From contig CAUGRT010000010.1 of the NCBI GenBank assembly GCA_959602045.1, positions 1-62,689 on the forward strand: a DNA stretch of 62,689 nt, read 5' to 3'. The notes beneath the pieces were generated by a model. That model did not search any database, was not told the DNA's origin, and saw nothing but the letters and a program-made list of their open reading frames with translations. The DNA comes from an uncultured Clostridia bacterium (GTDB lineage: Bacteria > Bacillota > Clostridia > UBA1381). Shown here one piece after another: positions 45,034 through 53,950 of the stretch. How positions within the stretch are numbered: the stretch's first letter is position 1; the number at the start of each line of letters is the position of its first letter. A program made the position numbers and the translations under genes.

Positions 45034-46785
45034 ATGGAAGAAATGAATGAACTGCAAACATTAAGACATACCGCATCACACGTTCTTGCGCAGGCGGTAA
45101 AGAGATTGTATCCGGATACAAAGCTGGCAATCGGCCCGGCAATTGATACCGGATTTTACTATGATTTTGATACAGAGCATACCTTTACCCGTGAGGATTT
45201 GGATGCACTGGAAAAGGAAATGAAGAAAATCGCAAAGGAAAATCTGAAGATTGAACGCTTTGAATTGCCGAGAGCGGAAGCTTTGGAATTGATGAAGGAT
45301 GAACCGTATAAGGTTGAACTGATTAATGACCTGCCAGAGGGGGAAACAATCTCTTTCTATAAGCAGGGCGAATTTACCGATCTTTGCGCAGGGCCGCATG
45401 TGAAATACACCTCAAAGGTAAAGGCTTTTAAATTATTGAGTGCAACGGGCGCTTATTGGCGCGGGGACGAAAAGAACAAAATGCTGCAAAGAATTTACGG
45501 AACGGCATTTATGAATAAGGAAGATTTGGAAAAGTACCTGGAGCAGTTGGAGGAAGCGAAGAAGCGCGATCATAACAAGCTCGGACGGGAATTGGAACTG
45601 TTCACGACCTCCGATTACATCGGACAGGGCTTGCCGATTTTGCTGCCAAAGGGAGCACGGATTGTGCAGCTGCTGCAAAGATGGGTAGAGGATGAAGAGC
45701 AAAAGCGCGGATGGCAGCTGACAAAAACGCCGTTCATGGCAAAGAGCGATTTATATAAGCTTTCGGGTCACTGGGATCATTATATGGATGGCATGTTTGT
45801 ATTGGGCGATCCGGAAAAGGATAAAGAAGTTTTCGCGCTGCGTCCGATGACCTGCCCGTTCCAATATCAGGCATATCTGAACAGAGGACGTTCCTATCGT
45901 GATCTGCCGATGCGTTTAAATGAAACCTCAACCTTGTTCAGAAATGAAGCCTCCGGAGAAATGCACGGCTTGATTCGTGTGCGTCAGTTTACGATTTCCG
46001 AGGGGCATTTGATGTGTACGCCAGAGCAGCTGGAGGATGAATTCAGAGGATGTCTGGATCTGACAAACTACATGCTGACAACATTAGGCTTGATTGAGGA
46101 TGTTTCTTATCGGTTCTCACAATGGGATCCGAATGACCGCGATAAGTATATCGGAACAGAGGAGCAATGGGATGAAGCGCAGGGCGTTATGAAAACGATT
46201 CTGGATGATTTAAAGATTCCATATAAAATCGGGATTGGTGAAGCGGCGTTCTATGGCCCGAAGTTGGATATTCAGATAAAGAATGTTCACGGCAAGGAGG
46301 ATACGCTTGTCACGATTCAAATTGACCAGATGCTGGCAGAAAAATTCGATATGGAATATACCGATAAGGACGGTACGAAAAAGCATCCGTATATCATTCA
46401 CAGAACCTCCATCGGCTGCTATGAGAGAACACTTGCATTGCTGATTGAGAAGTATGCAGGCGCATTCCCGACCTGGTTGGCGCCGGTTCAGCTCAAGCTT
46501 TTGCCGATCGCAGACAGACACATAGATTATATGCTGGATGTTAAGAAAAAGTTGGCGGATGCCGGTATTATTCGGGTAGAACTGGATGATCGGAGTGAGA
46601 AATTAGGGTATAAGCTTCGGGAAGCGCAGTTGGAAAAGGTTCCGTATATGTTGGTTGCCGGAGATAAAGATATTGAAAACAGTGTGGTTTCTGTTCGGTC
46701 GCGGAAAAATGGTGATATGGGAAGCATGAAGTTAGACGACTTTATTGCAATGATTACCGAGGAGATTGAAACAAAAAGACTGTAA
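45034..46785 (+). CDS. thrS: Threonyl-tRNA synthetase lacking the TGS domain
   Basis: A class II synthetase charging tRNA(Thr), 583 aa from ATG 45034 (GGAGG 8 nt upstream); an in-frame ATG at 44992 adds 14 residues without homology. The usual bacterial enzyme is about 640 aa. Here the N-terminal TGS (N1) domain is absent and the protein opens directly with the editing domain (LRHTASHVLAQAVKRLYP). The editing residues are kept (HxxxH in HTASH, and CAGPH). The catalytic domain (MTCPFQYQAY, motif 2 FRNEASGEMHGLIRVRQF, HRTSIGCYERT) and the C-terminal anticodon domain (VQLKLLPI onward) are complete. Controlled by the upstream T-box. Confidence 0.96.
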   Translation: MEEMNELQTLRHTASHVLAQAVKRLYPDTKLAIGPAIDTGFYYDFDTEHTFTREDLDALEKEMKKIAKENLKIERFELPRAEALELMKDEPYKVELINDLPEGETISFYKQGEFTDLCAGPHVKYTSKVKAFKLLSATGAYWRGDEKNKMLQRIYGTAFMNKEDLEKYLEQLEEAKKRDHNKLGRELELFTTSDYIGQGLPILLPKGARIVQLLQRWVEDEEQKRGWQLTKTPFMAKSDLYKLSGHWDHYMDGMFVLGDPEKDKEVFALRPMTCPFQYQAYLNRGRSYRDLPMRLNETSTLFRNEASGEMHGLIRVRQFTISEGHLMCTPEQLEDEFRGCLDLTNYMLTTLGLIEDVSYRFSQWDPNDRDKYIGTEEQWDEAQGVMKTILDDLKIPYKIGIGEAAFYGPKLDIQIKNVHGKEDTLVTIQIDQMLAEKFDMEYTDKDGTKKHPYIIHRTSIGCYERTLALLIEKYAGAFPTWLAPVQLKLLPIADRHIDYMLDVKKKLADAGIIRVELDDRSEKLGYKLREAQLEKVPYMLVAGDKDIENSVVSVRSRKNGDMGSMKLDDFIAMITEEIETKRL

Positions 46786-46793
46786 ATCCCGGA

Positions 46794-46823
46794 GGGGCTG
46801 TGCATTTTTTACAGCCCCTTTTT
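46794..46823 (+). terminator. Terminator after thrS
   Basis: GGGGCTGT (46794-46801), a 9-nt loop, ACAGCCCC (46811-46818) and five T. Confidence 0.9.
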
Positions 46824-46869
46824 CACACTTAAAAATATATTGACATATTATAAGTGTGAGGTGATGCGT

Positions 46870-47502
46870 ATGCGTATGGGGATGTCGTCAAGACGATTCA
46901 AAAAGAGATATATCATCATTGCGGGGATGCTGCTGTGCGCATACGTGCTTTTGGTGCGGCTTCAGCCGACCTTTCAGACGTTGGTTCATGAATCGGCAAA
47001 TCGTGTGATTACAACGGCAATCCATGAGCAGGTTTCAAAATCATTTGGGAAATATGATTCGGACGCTTTTTATACCGAAACGGAAAATACATGGATCAGC
47101 AATGTTTCGGCAATTAACACGCTGAAATCCGAAATCATCGACGGCTTGAACCAAGCTCTTTCGGAAAACGGCGGAAAGGTGGTTCGGATTCCAATGGGCA
47201 GTGCATCGGGGTTTTACTTATTAAATGGAGTTGGCCCCGGTATTCCGGTTCGGATTTCACCGGCTGAAAGTATTACGGCGGATTTTGAGAGTGATTTTGA
47301 AAGTGCAGGGATTAATTTTGTGAAGCATACTCTGTACTTGAATGTAGCGGTTACGGTGCATTATCGTGGTTTGGCACTGAATGAGCAAGAGGTGATCCAA
47401 ACACGGATTCCGGTGATTGAAAATGTAACATCGGGCAATGTTCCGGAGTACTACGGGAGTATGGGTATGGTGGCAGATGGAAAGGCGAAAACGGAACCAT
47501 AG
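46870..47502 (+). CDS. yunB: Sporulation protein YunB-like
   Basis: A ~210-aa membrane-anchored protein of the YunB family, which in Bacillus is made in the mother cell during sporulation. One N-terminal membrane helix (IIIAGMLLCAYVLLVRL) is followed by an extracytoplasmic domain with the family pattern LVHESANRVITTAIHEQV and ending IPVIENVTSGNVPEYYG. Several in-frame starts exist (46864, 46870, 46876); 46870 is preferred because GAGGTG stands 6 nt upstream. CATATTAT at ~46845 resembles a sigma-E -10 element, without a clear -35. Its presence suggests the organism belongs to a spore-forming lineage. Confidence 0.85.
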   Translation: MRMGMSSRRFKKRYIIIAGMLLCAYVLLVRLQPTFQTLVHESANRVITTAIHEQVSKSFGKYDSDAFYTETENTWISNVSAINTLKSEIIDGLNQALSENGGKVVRIPMGSASGFYLLNGVGPGIPVRISPAESITADFESDFESAGINFVKHTLYLNVAVTVHYRGLALNEQEVIQTRIPVIENVTSGNVPEYYGSMGMVADGKAKTEP

Positions 47503-47510
47503 AGTAATGA

Positions 47511-47550
47511 GTCAGCTTACAATGGCTTTTCAAGGCGGTTGTAAGCTGAC
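47511..47550 (+). other. Hairpin between yunB and the EamA transporter gene
   Basis: GTCAGCTTACAA (47511-47522) and TTGTAAGCTGAC (47539-47550) are perfect 12-bp arms. There is no T-run, so it could be a leader structure of the transporter mRNA or an operator. Confidence 0.5.
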
Positions 47551-47598
47551 GCAGAGCATGGTTGGCAAGCAAAAAGAAATGGAGGACGGGTTCTGAAA

Positions 47599-48453
47599 AT
47601 GAATACTAAAACAAAAGGAATATTATATGTGATTACGGCGGCATTCGGTTTTTCGATGATGTCGGTTTTTGTGCATCTTGCAGGTGATATGCCGGTGCTC
47701 CAAAAGGCATTTTTCCGGAATATTGTTGCATTAATCGTCGTAACGGGCATTATGCTGAAAAAGCATATGCATTTCATGCCGCAAAAGGGAAATTGGGCAG
47801 CACTTTTGGGACGTTCTTTTTTCGGAACGGTGGGCTTGGTCTGCAATTTTTATGCGATTGATCATCTGGTGCTTGCCGACGCGAATATGCTGAATAAGCT
47901 GTCGCCGTTTTTTGCAATTATTTTTTCGATATTTTTACTTCGGGAAAAGCCAACGATTGTACAAGTCCTCGGCGTGGTTACGGCGTTTGTGGGAAGTGTA
48001 TTTATCATCAAACCATCCATGGGAGGATATGCGGTATTTCCGGCGGCAATCGGTGCACTGGGCGGATTGGGCGCCGGCTTGGCATATACCTTTGTACGCC
48101 GATTGGGGCAAAAAGGCGAGAACAGCTTTGTCATTATTTTCTTTTTCTCGGCGTTTTCAAGCCTTGTATGCCTGCCGTTTATCTTAGGCGGCGTGGCATC
48201 ATTTAGTCTGCGCAGTCTGATCTTTTTGATTTGTGCCGGAATGAGTGCCTGTATCGGGCAGTTGGGGATTACAAGAGCGTATGTGTTTGCGCCGGCAAAG
48301 GAAATTTCGGTTTATGACTATACTCAAGTGCTGTTTGCTGCGATATTCGGATATTTCTTGTTTGACCAGGTTCCGGATGGGTTCAGTATTGTGGGATATT
48401 GCCTGATCTGCGGTGCCGGAATCGCGATGTTTTTCTATAATCGCCGGAGATAG
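47599..48453 (+). CDS. EamA/DMT-superfamily membrane transporter
   Basis: A 284-aa inner-membrane protein with ten predicted helices arranged as two EamA repeats (first ending ~135, RSFFGTVGLVCNFYAIDHL and LNKLSPFFAIIFSIFLLREKP; second with DYTQVLFAAIFGYFLFDQVPDGFSIVGY). These carriers export or import small metabolites such as amino acids or purines; the substrate cannot be predicted. GGAGG lies 13 nt before the ATG. It stands alone between yunB and the ddl promoter. Confidence 0.9.
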   Translation: MNTKTKGILYVITAAFGFSMMSVFVHLAGDMPVLQKAFFRNIVALIVVTGIMLKKHMHFMPQKGNWAALLGRSFFGTVGLVCNFYAIDHLVLADANMLNKLSPFFAIIFSIFLLREKPTIVQVLGVVTAFVGSVFIIKPSMGGYAVFPAAIGALGGLGAGLAYTFVRRLGQKGENSFVIIFFFSAFSSLVCLPFILGGVASFSLRSLIFLICAGMSACIGQLGITRAYVFAPAKEISVYDYTQVLFAAIFGYFLFDQVPDGFSIVGYCLICGAGIAMFFYNRRR

Positions 48454-48505
48454 GACTACTGTCCAATGCCGGACTTTTTATATCGTTGATTTCATGGGGA
48501 TTGAC

Positions 48506-48534
48506 TTGACTTTTGTAATGTTTTGAAGTATAAT
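48506..48534 (+). promoter_or_regulatory. Promoter of ddl-murI
   Basis: TTGACT (48506-48511), a 17-nt spacer, TATAAT (48529-48534). Confidence 0.85.
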
Positions 48535-48567
48535 AGACGTATATTGAACCGAAAGGAATGATGATGC

Positions 48568-49629
48568 ATGAAAAAGGTATGCGTGATATTTGGCGGAATG
48601 TCGCCGGAACACGAAATTTCGAGAAAGTCTGTAACCTCGGTGCTGACGAACTTAAATAAAGAAAAATATGACATATCGGTTATTGGAATTACGAAAAACG
48701 GGGCATGGTACTTATATACGGGAGATTATAAAAATATTATAGACGGAGCATGGGAGAAAGATACTGCTCATAAGAAAAAGGCGATTTTGTCGCCGGATGC
48801 GGAGGATCGGTGTATTCTCGTTTTTGAGGATGAGAACACGGTATCGCGGATTCATCCCGATGTGATTTTTCCGGTGCTTCACGGGGAATACGGCGAGGAC
48901 GGAACGATTCAAGGCTTATTTGAGCTTTCCGGTATTCGTTATGTCGGAATGGGTGTGCTTTCCTCGGCAAACGGAATGGATAAAATTTATTCGAAAATGG
49001 TTTTCGACTCCGTTGGGATTCCGCAGGCAGATTGGGTTGCGGTAAAACACGGAGATGATGTTGAAGCAAAAATGGACGAAATCGAAAAGAAGCTGGGATA
49101 TCCCTGCTTTGTAAAGCCGGCGAGAACGGGTTCATCCGTGGGGGTCGGTAAGGCTCATGATAGAGCAGAGCTGAAATCGGCAATTGAAAATGCAGCTAAA
49201 TTTGACCGTAAGGTGCTTGTTGAGGAGAACATCGACGGGCATGAAGTGGAAACAGCTGTTTTGGGAAACTTTCATGCAAAGGCGTCAACAGTCGGCGAGA
49301 TTATGCCTACGGTTGAATTTTACGATTTTGATGCGAAATATAATGATAACTCTACGCAACTGCGGATTCCGGCAGATTTACCGGAGGAAACCATCAATCA
49401 AATCCGCGAATATGCTGTTCGGGGATTTGAGGCATTGGATGGACAGGGATTGTCAAGAGTGGACTTCTTTGTAAAGTATTCTGACGGGTCTGTTGTGCTG
49501 AATGAGATTAACACACTGCCCGGATTTACCAATATCAGCATGTACCCGAAGCTTTGGAATGCGGAGGGCATAGCATATGATGAACTTCTTGATCGCTTGA
49601 TTGAGTTGGCAGAGGAAAGGGTAAAATAA
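48568..49629 (+). CDS. ddl: D-alanine--D-alanine ligase
   Basis: An ATP-grasp enzyme making D-Ala-D-Ala for peptidoglycan. At 353 aa it starts KKVCVIFGGMSPEHEIS and has the ATP-binding segment CFVKPARTGSSVGVGKA and the Mg site VLNEINTLPGFTNISM. The omega loop reads FYDFDAKY with Tyr258 kept; in the family a Tyr-to-Phe change here goes with D-Ala-D-Lac ligases, so the normal dipeptide and vancomycin-sensitive type is expected. The murI start follows directly on the stop, so both D-amino-acid precursors of the wall are co-expressed. Confidence 0.96.
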   Translation: MKKVCVIFGGMSPEHEISRKSVTSVLTNLNKEKYDISVIGITKNGAWYLYTGDYKNIIDGAWEKDTAHKKKAILSPDAEDRCILVFEDENTVSRIHPDVIFPVLHGEYGEDGTIQGLFELSGIRYVGMGVLSSANGMDKIYSKMVFDSVGIPQADWVAVKHGDDVEAKMDEIEKKLGYPCFVKPARTGSSVGVGKAHDRAELKSAIENAAKFDRKVLVEENIDGHEVETAVLGNFHAKASTVGEIMPTVEFYDFDAKYNDNSTQLRIPADLPEETINQIREYAVRGFEALDGQGLSRVDFFVKYSDGSVVLNEINTLPGFTNISMYPKLWNAEGIAYDELLDRLIELAEERVK

Positions 49630-50439
49630 ATGGACAACAGAAAAATAGGGGTGTTCGATTCGGGCTTGGGCGGCTTGACTGCCGTAAAGCAGATCATGAA
49701 ATCGCTCCCCAATGAGAGTGTGATTTATTTCGGCGATACGGGGAGAGTCCCTTACGGAACAAAAGGCGAGGAAACGATTCTGAAATATACCAGAAACGAC
49801 ATTCGCTTTTTGATGAATTTTGATGTCAAGGTGATTGTGATTGCCTGCGGAACGGCAAGCTCTATTTCGTTGCCAACGGTCAAGAGCGAATTTGACGTAC
49901 CGATTGTCGGCGTAGTCGATGCAACGGTTTATGCGGCTGTGCGCGCAACGAAAAACGGAAAAATCGGAATTATCGGAACGCCAGGAACGATTAAAAGCGG
50001 CTCTTATGAACGGTTGATTCGGGAATATGATCCTGCCTTGAAAACCTTTACACGGGCATGCCCGTTATTTGTGCCGCTGGTGGAGAACGGTCACTTTAAT
50101 ACACCGGTGACAAAGTTGGTTATTGAAGAATATCTTGAAGAAATTCGCGCGGCAGGTGTTGATACACTGATTTTGGGCTGTACGCATTATCCGTTGCTGA
50201 AACAAGCAATTCGGGAGTACATGGGTGATGAAGTTGCATTGATTGATCCGGGTGCTGAGGTGGCAATTTATTTAAAGAAAAAATTTGATGACGGCGGTTT
50301 GCATGGAGAGCAGACCGATCAGAATCAGTATCAATATTTTGTCAGCGACAATGTGCAGGGATTTGAGGAACTGGGTTCGATGTTTTTGGAAACGAAGATT
50401 AACGGCCAGGTGCAGAAAATTGATATTGAAAAATATTAA
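49630..50439 (+). CDS. murI: Glutamate racemase
   Basis: Converts L-Glu to D-Glu for peptidoglycan, 269 aa, cytoplasmic, cofactor-independent. The N-terminus IGVFDSGLGGLTAVKQIM, the first catalytic Cys in VIACGTASS and the second in LGCTHYPLL are all present. It begins right at the ddl stop (no gap), indicating translational coupling in a wall-precursor operon. Confidence 0.97.
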   Translation: MDNRKIGVFDSGLGGLTAVKQIMKSLPNESVIYFGDTGRVPYGTKGEETILKYTRNDIRFLMNFDVKVIVIACGTASSISLPTVKSEFDVPIVGVVDATVYAAVRATKNGKIGIIGTPGTIKSGSYERLIREYDPALKTFTRACPLFVPLVENGHFNTPVTKLVIEEYLEEIRAAGVDTLILGCTHYPLLKQAIREYMGDEVALIDPGAEVAIYLKKKFDDGGLHGEQTDQNQYQYFVSDNVQGFEELGSMFLETKINGQVQKIDIEKY

Positions 50440-50499
50440 GACGGAATGAATCCGCAGTGATTATAGGTGAACGGAAACCATCGTGGGAAGGAGTCGGTC

Positions 50500-50904
50500 A
50501 TTATTAATACATTTCCGATAAAAGTCATGAATCACCAGAATATTGACGGACAAAAAGACATTATAGAGGAAACTGCGATAGGCAGCTTTTATGTAAAAAA
50601 CGGAAAAATCTATATTCTTTATAAGACCGCAGACGAAACCGGATTTTCTTCCAATACCATTATTGCGGAAGAGGATACTGTGACCGTAAAACGCAGCGGA
50701 GCGACAAAATCCTCAATGGTTTTTGATCGAAGAAAGAAAACAAAATCGCGTTATCGGATGCCATACGGAACACTGGATATGGAAATTACAACCGAAAAAA
50801 TTGTCAATGCGCTGACGGAGGATGGGGGACAGCTACGATTGGTTTACACCATTATGACGCAGGGACAGATGATTTATAATGATATGAGAATTTTTGTGGG
50901 ATGA
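50500..50904 (+). CDS. DUF1934 (YwiB-like) protein, apparent ATT start
   Basis: A ~134-residue cytoplasmic protein of the DUF1934/YwiB beta-barrel family of unknown function (ETAIGSFYVKNGKIYILYK, RYRMPYGTLDMEI, RLVYTIMTQG). The frame is open from GTG 50467, but that codon has no ribosome site and adds residues absent from relatives. A strong AAGGAG (50488-50493) stands 6 nt ahead of ATT 50500, exactly where the homologous N-terminus begins, so initiation at ATT is the best reading; GTG 50467 is the alternative. It follows murI by 60 nt and may be in the same operon. Confidence 0.8.
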   Translation: MINTFPIKVMNHQNIDGQKDIIEETAIGSFYVKNGKIYILYKTADETGFSSNTIIAEEDTVTVKRSGATKSSMVFDRRKKTKSRYRMPYGTLDMEITTEKIVNALTEDGGQLRLVYTIMTQGQMIYNDMRIFVG

Positions 50905-50995
50905 ATTTTGTGAAAGGATAAAAGGGTGAAGTCTGAGGGAATCGGCATTGCGGATTCTTTTGGACTGAGGTTTTGCGAAAGGGTTTAAGAGCGGA

Positions 50996-52456
50996 ATGAT
51001 GAATCAAATCAAACGTGCAGCGGTATGGCTGCTTTGCCTGAGCATGGCGGTGCTTTCTTTGCAGGCATACGCCGCGGAAACCGAAGACAACGATATTAAG
51101 CTGAGCGGAGAATACGGAGCATGGGAGCAGATTGCAAAAAGCATTGCGGAGGAGTATATTGACGATACCTTAGACGCGGAAAAAATCATGAAAATGGGCG
51201 TTTCCAATATGCTGGACGGCAGTGATGAAATGTTGGTGCTGTTACTGAAAAAAACTTTGGAAAGCTTGGATGATTATAGCACGTTCTATACCGCGGAGGA
51301 ATATCGGGAATATTTAAGCAATCTGAACAGGACCTTTTTTGGCGTGGGACTGGAATTGAAAAAGACCGGTCAATATGCGGAAATCACCGGATTTGTTGAG
51401 GAAAACAGCCTTGCCGAAAGAACGGGATTTCAGGTAGGAGATCGTATTATCTGCATTAATGGAAGCGATGTTTCAAGTAAGTCGCTGAATGAAATCAAGA
51501 ATATGCTGATGGGAGAGTTGAACACCACCATCACAATTACCGTTCTTCGCGGTGATGAATATATTGATATTATTGCAACCCGAACCGAGGTTAAGGAAAC
51601 GACGGTAATGGGTGAGATTTTGCCGGGAAACATCGGTTATATCCGAATCGTTTCGTTTAGCCAGGATACGGCGGCAGAGTTTTATGAAGTGGAGAAGCTG
51701 TTTGACCAAAACGGCGTTACGAAGGTGATTATGAATCTGCGCGATAATCCGGGCGGATTGGTCATGTCGGCGGTTAAGATTGCGCAGGAGATTGTTCCGA
51801 AAGGGAAAATTGTTGACGTGAAATTCCGTCAGCCGGAATATGATACTGTTTATTATTCCGAGCTGCCGAGCACCAATAAAAATTATATGGTGTTAGTCAA
51901 TGAAAATACGGCTTCGGCGGCTGAAATTTTGGCAAGCGCCATGCAGGACAGCGGCGTCGGAAAACTGGTCGGAGAGCAGACTTTCGGAAAAGCGGTGGTT
52001 CAGAGAACCTATCCGCTGAATAACGGCTCGGTTTATAAGCTGACAACGGCGCAGTATGTCACCAGAAACGGTCATAAGATTAACCAAAAGGGATTGACTC
52101 CGGATGTTAAGGTTTCAAATTATACGGAGAAAATTGATACCGGTTTATATACGCCGATGGATCGCGTCAATCGGTATGCGTTAGGCTCTTATGGCGATAC
52201 GGTCAAGGGTGCAAAAGAGCGGTTGTATATGCTGGGAATCTATAAAGGAAAGGTAGACGATAAGGTGTTTACCGAGGAATTGCAAGAGGCAATTAAGGAG
52301 TATCAGTATGTTAATAATCTGAGCGCTTCGGGAGTTCTGGATATTGTTACGCAGCAAAAGATTGAGAACACATTTTCCAAGTTGCAGCGCGTTGTAGATG
52401 TGCAGATGCAAACAGCCTATGAAATGTTTGGCGGTAACGTTGACAATCTTAAATAA
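50996..52456 (+). CDS. S41 C-terminal processing peptidase with peptidoglycan-binding tail
   Basis: A 486-aa secreted CtpA/CtpB-type serine protease. Signal peptide ~1-28 (LSLQAYAAE). N-terminal helical cap, PDZ domain (~110-190: FVEENSLAERTGFQVGDRIICING), S41 catalytic domain with nucleophile Ser ~306 (NTASAAEILASAM) and base Lys ~332 (TFGKAVVQ). A C-terminal peptidoglycan-binding-1 domain (~400-475: VKGAKERLYMLGIYKGKVDD) would place it in the wall. In spore formers such proteases can act in sporulation signalling, but this one could equally process envelope proteins. ATG 50996 or 50999 may be used. Confidence 0.93.
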   Translation: MMNQIKRAAVWLLCLSMAVLSLQAYAAETEDNDIKLSGEYGAWEQIAKSIAEEYIDDTLDAEKIMKMGVSNMLDGSDEMLVLLLKKTLESLDDYSTFYTAEEYREYLSNLNRTFFGVGLELKKTGQYAEITGFVEENSLAERTGFQVGDRIICINGSDVSSKSLNEIKNMLMGELNTTITITVLRGDEYIDIIATRTEVKETTVMGEILPGNIGYIRIVSFSQDTAAEFYEVEKLFDQNGVTKVIMNLRDNPGGLVMSAVKIAQEIVPKGKIVDVKFRQPEYDTVYYSELPSTNKNYMVLVNENTASAAEILASAMQDSGVGKLVGEQTFGKAVVQRTYPLNNGSVYKLTTAQYVTRNGHKINQKGLTPDVKVSNYTEKIDTGLYTPMDRVNRYALGSYGDTVKGAKERLYMLGIYKGKVDDKVFTEELQEAIKEYQYVNNLSASGVLDIVTQQKIENTFSKLQRVVDVQMQTAYEMFGGNVDNLK

Positions 52457-52460
52457 GAAA

Positions 52461-52506
52461 AACGCATTGAACAATCTGAAACACAGACGGTTCAATGTGT
52501 TTTTTT
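52461..52506. terminator. Terminator shared by the S41 peptidase gene and luxS
   Basis: AACGCATTGAAC (52461-52472) pairs with GTTCAATGTGTT (52490-52501) and T-run and A-run flank it. It lies between convergent genes and its T-run overlaps the luxS stop. Confidence 0.85.
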
Positions 52507-52963
52507 ATACTTCGTAAGTCATAACATCCTCAAGCGGATCAATTACGCTGAGATATGCGCCGCAAGCTCTTTTGGCACAATTCAAATCAAGATTGATATA
52601 GTTTCCGCATTCGATCGGAGAAGCGCCAAATACTGTGCCCTCATGCTGCATAACCTTATGCAGACAATCTTTCAGTGTTGCCAATACTTGAACTGAGGAA
52701 ATTCTATCTCTTACAATCAGATAAAAACCAGTCTGACAGCCCATAGGCCCGAAATATACGACCGAATCGGCAATTTCTGAATTTCTGAAAAATGTAGCAA
52801 GCATATGCTCGGTCGTGTGAATGGCGCTGTTATCCAGAATGATGCCGGTATTGGGACGGCAAAATCTCAAATCGTATGTAACGCAGTCGCCGTCAATGCG
52901 CGAAATATAAATTCCTTCTTTTAATTTTGTATGATCTACAAGAAAACTTTGGATGGTGTTCAT
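52505..52963 (-). CDS. luxS: S-ribosylhomocysteine lyase
   Basis: LuxS splits S-ribosylhomocysteine into homocysteine and the AI-2 precursor DPD. The metal motif IHTTEH (His49, His53), the catalytic Cys76 (GPMGCQTGFY) and a downstream Cys ligand (NCAKRACGAY) are present. At 152 aa from ATG 52963 it is normal length; the open frame reaches 52999, but TGGAG 9 nt before 52963 and the family N-terminus support the shorter start. It follows mtnN, which makes its substrate, on the same strand. Confidence 0.95.
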   Translation of the reverse strand: MNTIQSFLVDHTKLKEGIYISRIDGDCVTYDLRFCRPNTGIILDNSAIHTTEHMLATFFRNSEIADSVVYFGPMGCQTGFYLIVRDRISSVQVLATLKDCLHKVMQHEGTVFGASPIECGNYINLDLNCAKRACGAYLSVIDPLEDVMTYEV

Positions 52964-53002
52964 TTTAATAATCTCCATTCCGCCGCTTGAAAACGGCAAA
53001 AC

Positions 53003-53035
53003 TTAGCATAATCTCTGAATCAGAACTTATGCTAA
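53003..53035 (-). other. Intercistronic hairpin between mtnN and luxS
   Basis: TTAGCATAA (53003-53011) and TTATGCTAA (53027-53035) are perfect 9-bp arms that include the mtnN stop codon. A smaller GCCG/CGGC hairpin follows at 52982-52997. No T-run on the minus strand, so a processing or stability element is more likely than a terminator. Confidence 0.45.
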
Positions 53036-53722
53036 CTCTTTTAATAAATTAAAAACAATCTCAATGGAATTTTTCGCCGCCAATTCCGCAAATGCCGGGA
53101 AATCCATCGTGCTGCTCCCGTCAGCATTATCCGAAATTGCGCGCATAACGCCAAACGGAATCCGGTTCATGGTACATACATGTCCAATACTCGCACCCTC
53201 CATCTCCGCGGCAATTGCCCCGAAATGTTCTATAATCTGACGGCGCTGCTTGTCGGATGCGATAAACTGATCTCCGGAGGCAATAACGCCTTTTTTGACG
53301 GTGTGTACGGCGGTTTTACAAGCCGCTTCATACAAGCTTTCGGCAAGCTTTTGATCGCAGTCCATGTACACGCGATCTAAACCGGTAATAAATCCCGGTG
53401 CATCGCCAAGCGGAGTGGTATCCATATCATGCTCTGCCACACGATCGGCAATTGCAATATCACCGGTGTTCAGCTCCGGGTCAAGTCCCCCGGCAACGCC
53501 GATGTTGATAATAGCATCCGGAGCATAGTGCAAAATCATCGTCTGCGCACATACGGCTGCATTGACCTTACCTACGCCGGCTTGCGCAATCACACATTCA
53601 CACCCGTGAAGTTTTCCTTTATAATACTTGATGGAGCTAATCATCTCAACCTCGGGATGATCCATAGCGGCAGTCAAGCCCTTTACTTCAATTTCCATCG
53701 CTCCGATAATTCCTATCAGCAT
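53027..53722 (-). CDS. mtnN: 5'-methylthioadenosine/S-adenosylhomocysteine nucleosidase
   Basis: Cleaves adenine from MTA and SAH (Pfs). The 231-aa protein has the family start IGIIGAMEIEVKGL, the catalytic Glu region VAAEMEGASIGHVC (IAAEMEGASI) and the Asp in RAISDNADGSS. With luxS downstream it forms the two-step route from S-adenosylhomocysteine to homocysteine plus AI-2. A GGAGAG ribosome site precedes the ATG. Confidence 0.96.
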   Translation of the reverse strand: MLIGIIGAMEIEVKGLTAAMDHPEVEMISSIKYYKGKLHGCECVIAQAGVGKVNAAVCAQTMILHYAPDAIINIGVAGGLDPELNTGDIAIADRVAEHDMDTTPLGDAPGFITGLDRVYMDCDQKLAESLYEAACKTAVHTVKKGVIASGDQFIASDKQRRQIIEHFGAIAAEMEGASIGHVCTMNRIPFGVMRAISDNADGSSTMDFPAFAELAAKNSIEIVFNLLKELA

Positions 53723-53837
53723 TTTTCTCTCCGTTCCGCTGTCATGCAGCCTGCATTAAATCCCAAAAAAGAGGCAGGTTCATCCAAATCATTTTGAAAA
53801 AACATGCCGTAATCTTTTATCTTCTGAATTATTATTT

Positions 53838-53866
53838 ATTGTAGCATACTTTCATGGCGTTGTCAA
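53838..53866 (-). promoter_or_regulatory. Promoter of mtnN-luxS
   Basis: On the minus strand TTGACA (plus 53861-53866), a 17-nt spacer, TACAAT (plus 53838-53843). The ~110-nt leader to mtnN has GC-rich short inverted repeats (ATGCAGGC/GCCTGCAT-like), but no known SAM or SAH riboswitch was recognised. Confidence 0.8.
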
Positions 53867-53950
53867 TGCTTTTCAATATTTTCATACACCCTAAACAAAC
53901 CGCATAGCTATGCCGTTTACAATACGTTACACATAGCATAAAAATCAGGC

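Noticed and set aside
52461..52472. Third copy of the ACGCATT motif
   Set aside because: Here AAAAACGCATT is the stem of the terminator after the S41 peptidase gene, with no TATAAT 21 nt downstream.
53723..53830. SAM or SAH riboswitch upstream of mtnN-luxS
   Set aside because: Short inverted repeats exist, but no conserved riboswitch core or terminator pair was recognised.
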